In this document: in pieces, positions 10,476 to 21,895 of the stretch
How positions within the stretch are numbered: position 1 is the stretch's first letter
Layout: each line of letters starts with the position of its first letter
Assembly (NCBI GenBank): GCA_030549495.1
Contig: JAUIRK010000987.1
Span: forward strand, 434,001 to 498,000
From: Nectonema munidae
Taxonomy: Eukaryota > Nematomorpha > Nectonematoida > Nectonematidae
Length of the DNA stretch: 64,000 bases
Direction: 5' to 3'
Notes under the pieces: generated by a model
What the model saw: only the letters and a program-made list of their open reading frames with translations
What the model was told of the DNA's origin: nothing
The model's database searches: none
Translations under genes and position numbers: made by a program

Positions 10476-11040
10476 TTATATTTTCTCACTCATTATCTTT
10501 CTAATTTCATTGAAAATGCTGGCTTTTATATTTTTGTTATCCATTTCAATCTTATTTCCTAGTTTCTTGTAGGGTGTCTTCCTCGCTGAAATAAATCAAT
10601 TCATTTCTCTCCCGATAAATTTTTGTCAAATTGCCAAAAAGTATACCTTTTATATTTTTAATTAAAAATCAATACAAATTTCTTTTAAGAAGTATTTTTC
10701 CTGTCTATACCTCAAATCTTCCTGTCATTCCCTGCCACTTTCATTCAATATGCGCTATCTGAACTTGCCTGGATTTTGCCTTTCAGAAATACTATTCCGG
10801 TTTTTTCATACTGAATTAAGAAGGAAAGCATACGCGCAATAATTTAAAGGAATTTAAGCGAACCAAAACTGTGCACTCCCCTAACCTTCATATACTCGAT
10901 GTATTTCGCATGGAAAGATTATACTTAATACTTTGACGAACTGCAAACTAAAATCTTATTTTACTTGTGCTGGATCAGTCCATTCAAAATTTTACATGAA
11001 AAACAGAGCACTACTGTAAAAGCGATAGAAAGGGGGAACT
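10476..11040. other. Intergenic gap
   Basis: No gene or clear repeat is seen. It may include the downstream end of the hAT remnant that follows. Confidence 0.4.
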
Positions 11041-12290
11041 GTGAGCACCCGTTTCAATAACTGCTAAATGGCAATAAGGCGGGATAAAGGCTTAATTGCA
11101 TCCGATGAGTAGTGTTCTATCATAAATGAATGATTTTGTTGGGATTTAGTTTCAATGACAAGTAGCATGGAAAACACTTGTTCACACTCATATGTAGTGG
11201 AAAATCGAATCAGAAATTTCAGAGCCATCTTTGCAATATCTGAACAGGACTGTCCCATTTTAATTAAAAAATCATTAGGAGACATTTCACAAAAAACATA
11301 TTTTGCGCCTTCTCAATCATTAATCAAGTCAATTGAATAAGGAAGTCTTCTCGGACCAGATAACTAATGGAGATTATAAACGTATAATTGATAGTATTTT
11401 TCAAATTTTTGTAGGTTAACAAAATAAAGAGAAATTTATTGGCTAAGATATGCTACACGGTGTTTTATGGCCTCCATGACATCTCCATTCTTATTTTCTT
11501 ATCTGAAATTTTATTTTCGTCAACAAATATGTTTGAAAATCGGGAAAAAATTTTCTTGTCTTAGAATGCCATAATTCAAGTTTCAATTTCAAAAGATGTC
11601 AATTTTTAATGACAATTTAGTACTGTGATTTATTTTTCTTGCAGCACAAGGCTAAGCGAATTCATAGTTTCAATTATGTTCACTAAATATGAAAACGAAT
11701 ATCCGAAATTTTTATTGCTTTTCAGAAGTTGCTGGATTTCTTTCCATGGTATCGCTTCGAAACTTTTACTTTCGAAAGCCACCTCAAGTTTCAATGCAGC
11801 AAGAGTTTTTCAAATTCGGAATTATATTCTATGCATAATTCTAAAAACAAATATAGTTGAAGGCATTTGATATAATGAAAGACACTGTTTTAATGACTTC
11901 ATTGAGAACATTTTCCACCCCATCATGTATGGTTTTCATTATTAAGGCTTGTCAATGAATAGTGCACGGGGTACCAATTACATCTGAAGATTTTTGCTTA
12001 ATCAAAGTATAAAAACCAGAACAACACGGAATTGCTAAAGCACAGCTAGTAGACAGTCCAAGTGGATGTTCTGGCTTAATACCATGTGCTGTAAAAAATT
12101 GTCCACCCTGTCAAATATTTCTCTTGCAGTGGCTAACAAATATTGTACGTGCGATCAATCGTTTCATCAAGCTGAATTGCAAAAAAGTTTAAAATCGAAT
12201 TCCGAATCAATAAAATCACTTCTGATCATCAGACATATCTTATATTAGCCTTCTAACAGTATCGTTTAACAGCAAGATTATGTTTGTGAT
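11041..12290 (-). pseudogene. hAT transposase remnant, ZBED5/FAM200-like (copy 1)
   Basis: Read on the minus strand, the region near 12170-12240 encodes the FFAIQLDET-like block seen in ZBED5 and FAM200 (the core around the first catalytic Asp), 11760-11900 matches the same DNA as 38870-39020 in the plus-strand copy, and 11064-11285 encodes LIRFSTTYECEQVFSMLL, the hAT dimerisation motif (f-ttYlCE-gFS-l). Stops and frameshifts break it many times. The best interpretation is an old DNA transposon of the group from which the domesticated ZBED5 and FAM200 genes arose. Confidence 0.7.
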
Positions 12291-12471
12291 CCACTAGATT
12301 TTCTCATCTTCTATCACACTGATTCTATTTCTCTTTCTGTCTCTTCTGTTTTTCTCTTCCGCTTTCTCTGTTAAAACTCAATCACTCAAGCTCTCTTTTC
12401 TCATTCAAGTTCCCTTCTCTCATTCAATCTCTCTTCTTTCACTCTTGCTCTCTTCTCTTGTTTAACCCTAT
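12283..12471. repeat. Dispersed CT-rich repeat, copy 2 (left part)
   Basis: It matches 2530-2668. The repeat is interrupted at 12472 by the TTAA-flanked element; AGCTCTCCT and CTCTTCTCTCACT at 18880-18915 look like its continuation. Confidence 0.55.
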
Positions 12472-12589
12472 TAGCGCTGGGCTAAATTTGTCCGCTCAAG
12501 TGCTGGGGGACGTAAAGTGCCCCCCCCCCTATTTCTCAGATATTAATAAGTTTTTATAAATATTTTTAATGTTACATATATATTTCAAC

Positions 12590-13450
12590 TAGGCTGAATT
12601 CAGTGGTGATGTCCATTTTTTTTATCAAAATCAATCAAACCTGTCAAAAAATTGATCTAAATGTGACGGCTGATCTCAAAAAGGAACTTTTTATCTAAAT
12701 AATTATATAACGTTTTTTACACATGTATACCCATTTTCAATGAAAATCAATCAAACCTGTCAAAAAATTAATCTAAATGTGACAGCTCATCTCAAAAAGG
12801 AACTTTTTATCTAAATAATTATATAAAGTTTTTTACACATGTATACCCATTTTCAAATATGCTGAATTCAGTGGTGATATTCATTTTTTTATGAAAATCA
12901 ATCAAACCTGTCAAAAAATTGATCTAAATGTGACAGCTCATCTCAAAGAGGAACTTTTTATCTAAATAATTATATAAAGTTTTTTACACATGTATACCCA
13001 TTTTCAATGAAAATCAATCAAACCTGTCTAAAAATTGATCTAAATGTGACAGCTCATCTCAAAAAGGAACTTTTTATCTAAATAATAATATAAAGTTTTT
13101 TACACATATGCCCATTTTTAAGCATGCGTAATTCAGTGGTGATATTCATTTTTTTTATGAAAATTAATCAAAACTGTCAAAAAAAATTGATTTATCCCCA
13201 AAAGACACATCTTATCCGAATAATTATATAAAGTTTTTACACACATATACCCATTTTCAAGTAGGCTTTGTTTACTGGTTATATTCCTTTTTTAATAAAA
13301 ATTACTCAAACCTGACAAAATAATTTAAATATGACAGCCCATGTCAAAATTAAAATTTTGATTCTTTTAAAGTTTTTTATACCTTTCAAGTATATAGAAT
13401 TTAATGGTGATGTTCATTTTTTATGAAATCAATAAAACCTGTCAAAAAAT
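12590..13450 (+). repeat. Tandem array A, alternating 116/150-bp units
   Basis: The block TCAATCAAACCTGTCAAAAA starts at 12631, 12747, 12898, 13014 and (as TTAATCAAAACTGTC) 13164. Spacings are 116, 151, 116 and 150, so the array is a higher-order repeat in which every second unit carries an extra stretch of about 35 bp (GAATTCAGTGGTGATATTC). Later units are more decayed. Confidence 0.8.
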
Positions 13451-15454
13451 CGATTAAACCTGTAAATCAATGTCAAATATATAAACATAAAAATAACTTC
13501 TACTTGCAGTATTTCTCTGGTAATTATTTTCTTAATTTATAATAAACCAACTTTAGGTCTTTAATTCACTCAAAATATTTCATTCTACAGTAACTTATGT
13601 AACTCGATAGGACCTCCATCTTTTTGGCTACAAATTCGTTATCGGCTCGTAGTCTCTAAGTCATATTATAATTTACAGTATGTAATTTTGCTATTCATTC
13701 CATGATCCTTTCTCGGTAGCTCTTTTTTCATTAGAAATTTATATTCTTCAATGTGTGTTCGAAAAATTACTTTTCGAACAAAGTTACTAATAAATAAAGT
13801 TACTTTATAAGGATAAAATTACTTTTTTCCTCTCTCAAAGCATTCCGATTAAAGAATCTTCTTGATGATCTTTGACTCTTTATCAGTATCGTGTATTTTA
13901 TTATCAGGCCTGAATATTTGTCAACCAATCTCATTTCAAAGGTTTTTTTCTGATAAATCATTCGTGATGTTCATTGTTCAATTACAAAAAGTTGTCCATG
14001 TTCTTCATCTAAAAAATTATCTCTTTGACGCAAAAGGAAAAAGATGGACAAATTTAATTTAAATTAAAAATATCTTGATAGTGACTAAATTCTGACATAT
14101 TGGCATCTGTGTCATTTTTGATTAATCTGACCTATTCTAAATTTTCAGATTTCCTACCCATCTTAGCTAAATGTTATTGTAATCCTAGATGATAAGCTAT
14201 AGATTTAAATATTTTTCATTTGTAAAAGCGGAACTTTTTTTCACAGTCAAAATATTTTTTGAAGCACCGAATATTATATAATTAAACCACTTCCTAGTTC
14301 ATTAGAACATGGTAGATCTTCCATTTAGTCAATATACATATTTTTTTTAATTATTTGTTTTGATCAAAATGATGTTCTCTTTTCAATTAGTTTTCAACTT
14401 GGTTCCTTTCATACAAATTTTTAAAAGATTTTATAATACGTTGTTTTTTTTTAAATAAATATTTCATAATCAAGATGATTGTAGAAAGTATTATAAGCCA
14501 AAATATACAAAAAAAAAAGTATATTTTTACTATATACCTAATATGCTGCCATTTTTTGAAAAAATTTTACAGAACTGATTTTCACGCATACATTACTAAT
14601 TCAATTACAACTTCGAGATATTATTTAACCGTATTATCCAAAATCCAGTACAGAAATAAAATAAGCATAGTCGATTTGGTATAAATCAGATATTTTATTT
14701 TTTTGAAAATATTTTTGAAGACAGTATCTAGAAGTAAAATGCAAATCTGATTGAAGCTTTCAGATATTTTAAAATCATAAATGCCAAACCTGAGTCCAAA
14801 AATGAAACCAGCATCTTCCATTTGGCATAAAAACAGATATTTTATTTAAATTTCAAAAATATTTCTGTAGACATTAGATGTAAATCGAACATTTGATTGA
14901 CACTTTCAGACATTTAAAACCTCTAAATGCAAAAAATGATTTCACAAATAAAAATTATCATGAGAAAATTGGTATAAAAACATATATTTCATGTAAAATT
15001 AGAGAGAATATTTTGGGATATAGTTTTCAGACATAAACCGCAAATTTGATTGACACTAGCAGTAAAACCTCTAAATGCGAAAACTGTGTTCAGAAATGAA
15101 ATCATCATGAGCTATTTCCTATAAAAACATATATTTCAGGTAAAATTTGAATCAATATTTTTAGAAACATATTTTAGAACTAAACGCAAATTTGATTGAT
15201 ACTTATAGGTATTTTCAAATTCAAACTGCAAAAATTGAGCCCATAAATGAAACTAGCATGGTTGATTTGGTATAAAAACATATACAGTCAAACCTGTATT
15301 AAACGACCATTCAAGGTAAGACCTAATTTTGGTCGCATTAGACAGGTGGTCGTTAAAAACAGTGAAAATATTTCAAAATATTGACTTCAATAAATTGTAA
15401 ACCAAAATGTCGTAGAAGATTGAATCACAATTATAAAAGTTAAAATTAATTTAT

Positions 15455-16788
15455 TTAAACTTTAAAATAATCAGTCATCCTTTTTTGTTGTAAGGTTTTT
15501 GCTGACATTTTGTCAACCTCAGAACTTGTTTTCACCATGTATTCCAGAGCTTTTCCTAAGCCATGATGAAGAGCAAACTTTTTTAGTTTATCCGCAATTT
15601 TTATTGCTTCTTTTAAAGAGTATGTGCCACTTTCTTCTGCTTCTTCATCACTTTCCAAAGAACTCTCTTCTTTTTCTCTTTCGATCTCTTTTAATGCTTC
15701 TTTTGCAGGTAAGTCAAACACGCTATTCTTAACATCGCATGTGTACAAGTCTTTATCAATATTTGCAACAGCTTCATACTCAGCCCCGAAAACATCTCTA
15801 CTTAAATTTTTCACTGCAGTAGGTATTCCTTCTTCAATCTCAAGATTCCACACAGAAATGTTTTCTTTGCGAAATCCGGCCTTTATGAAGCATTTCTTGA
15901 TTGTGCTTTCCTCAACTTCTTCCCATGCTGCAATACACAATAAAATGACATCCAATATTTGTGTTGATTTTAAGGACTGACTTGCATTAATACATCTTGA
16001 TTCATCTCTGTCCATTTGTCTGACTATATGGAAAAACTATAGAAAAATTAGCGATTGTTCAGTAGATTAAAAAATTAAAAAACATTTACTTGTCGTTTTC
16101 TAAATTTTAACTTCATTGCTTCAATTATCCCTTGAATTTTAACGTTACTGAGCTTAAGATTGGGATGACAAGGGGCATTATCAATGAATAGAAGGACGTT
16201 CCTTTTCCAACTTTCATTTTCCTATAAAAATTTTGTAGCGAGTCTTCAAAAATCTCATCAGTCATCCAAGCTTTTCTATTAAACTAGTACTCCACTGTTA
16301 AAGGGCTCAACTTCACTTTTGAAAAACATCAGGAGACTTTGATTTTTGCAATCACTAAAGGTCACAACGTGCTATTGTTATTCTTCCCTTTGATCGTTTT
16401 CCACATGGACATCCTTCACATAAAAACTATCAAACCATTTGAAGCTTTAAAATTCGATTTTCCAAGTTCTTCAGCAAAGCTTTAGTTTTGAGAATTGGTC
16501 CACTGACTGGAAGGCCTCTAGCCAAAGCGTCAATAAACCCCCTGTATGTTAGAGTGTTTATCTCTTCATTTCCTGTGAGATAGTTTTTTCTTTTTTGATA
16601 CTGTTGACACACAACATTTAGAATAATCTTCTAACACTTGTGCTTTCCTTTTTCCTAATGTTTGGATTTGAGTTTTACCTAAACCCATCTTAGTAGCTAT
16701 TTTATATACTGCTCTGCCACTAATAAAATAAAAGTTTAATTACATCGTACTTTTGTTGAAAAGCAAGTGATGTTCTTTTTTTCGACAT
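15455..16788 (-). pseudogene. Tigger (pogo-like) transposase, broken
   Basis: The minus strand starts MSKKRTSLAFQQKYDVIKLL (ATG at 16788), the N-terminal helix-turn-helix of CENP-B/Tigger transposases. Downstream come LLFIDNAPCHPNLKLSNVKI near 16200, holding the second catalytic Asp and the signature NAPCHP, and then GIIEAMKLKFRKRQ. The usual LPPNTTS-LQPLDQ block between them is missing, an internal deletion of about 17 codons. A GT...AG segment of about 65 bp near 16025-16088 may be an intron or an insertion. The last 186 codons (15455-16015) are open and contain WEEVEESTIKKCFIKAGF, the family's W-----TI--CF-KAGF motif, then an acidic tail. Several stops lie upstream, so no active enzyme is expected. 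Confidence 0.8.
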
Positions 16789-17089
16789 ATTACCTACTAT
16801 GTAAACATGATCTAACTATTATATTGAAATTTGTAACCAATAAACTTACGTAAAAAACAACAAGAACAAAAGATATGAAAAATGGCTGATAATGAGAAAT
16901 CAACAAGGAAAATCTTTTATCTTTTATTCATCATAAGGCTGATTTCATCCATGTCATATTGATTGTGTTCAAAGTATTGATGTACGACATATGATGTGTC
17001 ACAAAAGAAATTCAGTTTTACTAGTCTTACTGTGCAACAATTGCACTATTTTTTTCAAGTGTGTTTAAAATGTAACTGTCTGCAAAATA

Positions 17090-17232
17090 GTCGTTTAATG
17101 CAGATTTTTTTAATAAATTTTAGTGCAAAACATGGTCGAAGGTCGCGTTAGACAGTGTGTCGCTAAATACAGAGTGAAAACAGTTCAATTTTCGTCGGGA
17201 GGAAAAAACTATGGTCGCTATACAATGGGTCG
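17090..17232 (+). repeat. Internal duplicate of the Tigger right end
   Basis: ACATGGTCGAAGGTCGCGTT, GACAGTGTGTCGCTAAATAC and GGGTCGCTAAGG at 17130-17235 repeat in the same order at 17606-17740. The inner copy ends in GTTTACTAAG rather than the true CAGGTTTGACTG terminus. Confidence 0.75.
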
Positions 17233-18919
17233 CTAAGGTTTACTAAGAATTTTATTTCATACTCTTGTAATGAGATGAACAATACACATCATTGGAATGA
17301 TTTATCACAATGTTTATCAATATCATGTGTATAGAACAATTTACTAGCCCTGCTGTGAGAGTTACACTTTTTATTTTGTGAGCAGTCGCTATTAGTGTAT
17401 GTACACTGCACAATGTACACTATATAGAATTCATACTATGCTCTGTGCTGGTATGAAAAAATGATAATGAGAGAAATTATAAGAACAATCGTTCATTACA
17501 ACAGTACTTAACAAATAAAAACATTTGTGAAAAAATAAGTTATAATATTCAACAAAAAATAGTCGCTTAAATCAGTACTTAGAGATAAATTTCATTCAAA
17601 AACATGGTCGTAGGTCGCGTTAGACAGTGTGTCGTTAAATACAGGGTGAAAACAGTCAAATTTTCATTGGGAGGAAGAAAAAAGGTCGTTATGGGCAGGG
17701 AGTCGTTTAATACAGGGGGTCGCTAAGGCAGGTTTGACTGTATTTAATTGTAAAATTTGAAGGAATATTTTTGGAGACAATTTTTAGAAGTAAACCGCAA
17801 ATTTGATTAACCCTTATAGGTATTTTCACATCCTAAATGTAAAAAATGAGTCCAGAAATGAAACCAGCATTGCCGATTTAGTATAACACATATATTTTAT
17901 GTAAAATTTGAAGGAATGTTTTTGGAGACAATTTTTAGTAGTAAACCGCAAATTTGATTGACATTAACAGATATTTTAAAACGTTTAAATGTGAAAAATG
18001 AGTTCAGAAATGAAAACAGCATTGTTGATTTAGTATAACACATATATTTTATGTAAAATTTGAATGAATGTATTTGGAGACAATTTTTAGAAGTAAACCG
18101 CAAATTTAATTAACACTTATAGGTATTTTCACATCCTAAATGTAAAAAATTAGTTCAGAAATGAAAATAGCATGATTGATTTGCTATAAAAACATATATT
18201 TCAAGAGAATATTTTTGGAGACAATTTTCAGAAGTAAACCGCAAATTTGATTAACACTTATAGGTATTTTCACATCCTAAATGTAAAAAATGAGTCCAGA
18301 AATGAAACCAACAAGGCCGATTTAGTATAACACATATATTTCATTGTAAAATTTGAATGAATGTTTTTGTAGATAATTTTTAGAAGTAAACCGCAAATTT
18401 GATTAACACTTATAGGTATTTTCAGATCCTAAACGTAAAAAATGAAACCAGCATGGCCGATTTAGTATAAAAACATATATTTTATGCAAAATTTGAAGGT
18501 ATATTTTATTAGATATATTTTTGATCAATCAAAATTTTGATTGACATTTTCTAAAAAGTAGCCATGATTATTGAAAAAATTAAATATATAAAGTGTTATG
18601 CGTTCCAAACTGTATATAATTATAAATTTTCAAGGTATTATATAATATAGATCCTAAGTTATAAGGTTAAGTACAGATAATGTCAAAATTTTGCTGAAAA
18701 ATTTTAATTTTTGATTTTGATTGACAGTTTTGGACATGAAGGGGTCATTCAACTACCATGAAAATGGTATTAAAAGATGCAGCTAGCGATTTTAGGAAAA
18801 GTCACAAAATTTGAAGGGATATGATTCAGCCAATTTTTAACAATTAATTTTTAGTGAATTAATTTTTTAATAGGGTTCAGCTCTCCTATATCATTAAGCT
18901 CTCTTCTCTCACTAATTTG

Positions 18920-21420
18920 TATTTAGAGTTAAATTAAAAATAGTTCTATTTTATCTCATTAGAAACTAGTTTTTAGCGGAATATAAGTTCAATATTTTCA
19001 GAACCTTTTTTCATGATGCCAAAGTTCAGTTATTCAAATTAATCACAGATTTTTGGTAAAAATTTAGTTCCATCAATACATCAAACATTTTGCAAAAATG
19101 AAAATTTATTTGTTTTTAAATGAGAGAAAAATAGTTATAGCTACAATTTTATATCAATGAATATTGTCAGACTCGCGTTAAAATTTTTTTTTCAACAAAG
19201 GTCATTTAATCTCTATCAGTACGGTTGTTACATTTTGTAACATTTTTCAATAGCTGTTTGAGAATGAATATTTTGACTAGCTATTCAGTTTAAAAGCAAA
19301 AATATCCGATTTGCTTAATATTTGAGCAGAGATATGTTTTATAATGTTCGATTGTTAAATTTTGTAAGTATAATTAATTAAATAATTTTTTTTAAGAAAA
19401 TTTGTTGATTATTATAATAAAAATATAATATCGAAACAAAATGTTTCAGGTATTAAAAATGTACTTGATCTATTTATGACAGCTGTCAGAATTTTATTTG
19501 TAAACAGAAATAGTCAAATAAACGCAATGATTTTATTGTTCTCGTATACTATGGTTTTTATGATTTATGCTAGTTTAAATAGTTTTCTTATGATTTTGTG
19601 TTCTTAGACTTAAATAATTTTATGAAAAGTGATTAAATTACCATTTTTTGTATACTATGATTCCTTACAGAATGTAAAAAATACAAGTGCTACCAAATCA
19701 CCATATAAGGGTTACCTACTTAATCGTTGGCTTTTGCTGCTTATAAAAACTTGAAAATATTAAATAAACTCTAATTCTTTATGCCTCCTATTATTTTGAA
19801 ATTATTCTGAGAACAGAGGGTTCCATTTTAAAATAGTGAAAATTGCTTTATTAGTTTATTTTGTCTCTTATTATTTTCACGTTTTCTAAAATAGGATAAA
19901 TAATATAAACAGTGAATATGAAATTAATAAAAATCATGTGCTATACTATTCTTTTCTGAGATGGTTGATTTATTTTCTTTATTTCATGTAAAAAAATTTT
20001 TTGGACCGAACTTCTCTAACTGGCCCTTTGCTTATAATAGTTGAGTAGTCCTGCAGTGTATGGGATACGTCAAATTAGTTTTCAAAAAACTTAAGTTATG
20101 CTCTAAAAATGTTTAGTTTTTGTTGAAGCTCTATAACTTTTTCCGATAGACTTTTTTTCCTTAAAAGTTATTATAAAAGGCAAATCATTGCAAAATGTTA
20201 AAAGTTATTTTACTTTTTGTAGCTTGCACCAATTTAGCTTTTAAATTATTTTTGAATGATGCTGAGAAAAATGAAGTAATGCAATCTTAATTTATTGTTT
20301 GATTTTTGTTTGCACAATTTTATCTTTATTTTATACCCTTTTTTTGAGAGTCTAACTAACTTACACTTATTCGTATACACTAAAAAGAATGAAAAAATTC
20401 TAATACCAAGTTTTCTAACTTTAGTTCTGTTTTACATTTTTGATAGAAAATACCTCAGAAAAGTTATGTAATTTGGATGTGTTTTTTTTTAATTTTTTTT
20501 TCTCAATAAAACATTTCTATTTTTTAGAAAGAAGAAATCGATCAACTAAAAATTAATGAATGATTTTTTTCATTCAATAAAATTTCCAATTTTTTTATTG
20601 TTAATGAAAAAAATAATCTGCTAAAATTAGATGATATATACAACGAAATGTAAGCTGTATTTTTGTTAAAAATTTTAATCCTCAACTCAAAAATATTTTT
20701 GGAAGATTACTTACAATATATAACTTGTTTATAACACCAGAAATTCGAAAAAATCGACAAAGAGTTAAAAAATCCGATTTTTCAATTGTAAAATATCTAT
20801 AGTTTTGTAATAACAAAAATGTAAGTATATCTTTGCCTGTTTTAATAGTAAATTTAAAACGAATTAGAAGTTTTCCTAAATATAACTGCTTAGACAAACC
20901 AATTTCAATACTTTCTTTACAGGAAGTTTCGACTGACGGAATAACTGATCTTTATAATTTATAAGGTCTTTAAAATCTCTAGAAGAGCTTTGAAGTTGAC
21001 TTGTGTTTTTTGTGCGAAATGATTTAAGGCGCGTAAAGGACAATCAGTTGAACTTGTGTTTAATACTTTCGTGCAAGCTTTACACCAGACCTCAATCAAA
21101 AACTTTAATAGATCCTTTTTTTCAATGATTTAAGTGCTGTTATGCCTATAAGGATTTTTTTAGTAAATATAGTGAGATTCTTTATTTCTTGAAAAAAAAA
21201 AGAAAAAAAGAATTCATTTGAATAATGCCAAATACAGTTATACTAGTTAGTAACACAATAAAGTACTAGGCTAAACAAAACAAAGACCAAATGAATCATT
21301 CTTTTTCATATGCCTTGGTTGCTTGCTTTCTTTGACAGATTCAGTAATTCTTCATCTCGTTTTCGATTATAACAAATATTTTTGCTGGATTATATGTCTT
21401 CATTCATGGCAGTTAAAGGC
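18920..21420. other. AT-rich desert
   Basis: About 2.5 kb of very AT-rich DNA with short frames on both strands, none with a recognisable domain. I see no RNA gene or defined repeat. Confidence 0.5.
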
Positions 21421-21424
21421 CTTT

Positions 21425-21895
21425 TCATGCCTAAATCTGTCAATCAAAAACAAAAGTTAAACTTTTTCTGTAAAATATATTATATACTCGTTTGAAAATT
21501 AATAAATATATACAGTTTTGAACACATAATACTTTATAGTTAAAAAAATTTCAAAATCATGGTTAATTTTTTGGAAATGTCAATCAAAATTTTGAAGGAT
21601 GAGAAATATATCTAATAAAATATGCCTTCAAATTTTACATGAAATATATTTTTTTATATCAAATCGGGCATGCTGATTTCATTTTTGGACTTATTTTTGG
21701 AGAAATTGAAAATATCCATAAGTGTGTAACAAACCTGCTGTTTACTTCTAAAATCTGTCTCTGAAAACATTCATTCAAATTTTACATGGAATATACACAT
21801 TAATATAACAAATTAACAATTGCAATTTCATTTATAAATTCTTTTTGCATTTAGAATTTGAAAATGATAACTGTAAATTTCTTTTGAATGTTGTT
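21425..21895 (-). repeat. Satellite element, inverted fragment, part 1
   Basis: The reverse complement matches the right part of copy 1 (18480-18730): TGTCAATCAAAATTTTGA, TATATCTAATAAAATATGCC and TTCAAATTTTACATGAAATA. The inverted array units continue at 23725 after an inserted block. Confidence 0.65.

Larger units (their letters stand above)
15285..17740 (-). mobile_element. Tigger/pogo-type Tc1-mariner transposon, 2.46 kb
   Basis: Terminal inverted repeats CAGTCAAACCTG...CAGGTTTGACTG, with further matched words (TTTAATACAGG), are flanked by TA at 15283-15284 and 17741-17742, the target duplication of this superfamily. The transposase is on the minus strand. It sits inside array B of the satellite element, and the equivalent place in the 60.2 kb copy is empty, so this is the younger insertion. 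A second right-end-like segment lies inside at about 17090-17232. Confidence 0.85.
14650..18500 (+). repeat. Tandem array B, about 140-150-bp units (split by Tigger)
   Basis: Each unit contains GATTTGGTATAAAAACATAT or a close variant, then a TTTTATGTAAAATTTGAA block, GGAGACAATTTTTAGAAGTA and CGCAAATTTGATTGACACTT. Unit starts lie near 14677, 14821, 14965, 15117 and 15266, then after the Tigger near 17877, 18029, 18180, 18319 and 18459. Confidence 0.8.
12472..18879 (+). mobile_element. TTAA-flanked satellite-bearing element, copy 1 (with Tigger insert)
   Basis: TTAA at 12472-12475 is followed by CCCTATTAGCGCTGGG. The far end reads TAATAGGG at 18868-18875 followed by TTCA, one base off TTAA. 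The 8-bp inverted ends and TTAA duplication are hallmarks of piggyBac elements, and the left end recurs after TTAA at 42773 and 60219. Without the Tigger it is about 3.94 kb. The interior holds two different tandem arrays (about 12.6-13.45 kb and 14.65-18.5 kb) joined by about 1.1 kb of unique sequence, and I see no transposase frame. It would need transposase supplied in trans. Treating the whole as one element is inference from the shared layout of the 60.2 kb copy. Confidence 0.65.

Noticed and set aside
12590-13450. CRISPR-like array
   Set aside because: The repeats abut without unique spacers and the genome is eukaryotic; they are satellite units.
15624-15980. 118-codon Ser-rich plus frame
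   Set aside because: Antisense shadow of the Tigger transposase C-terminus.
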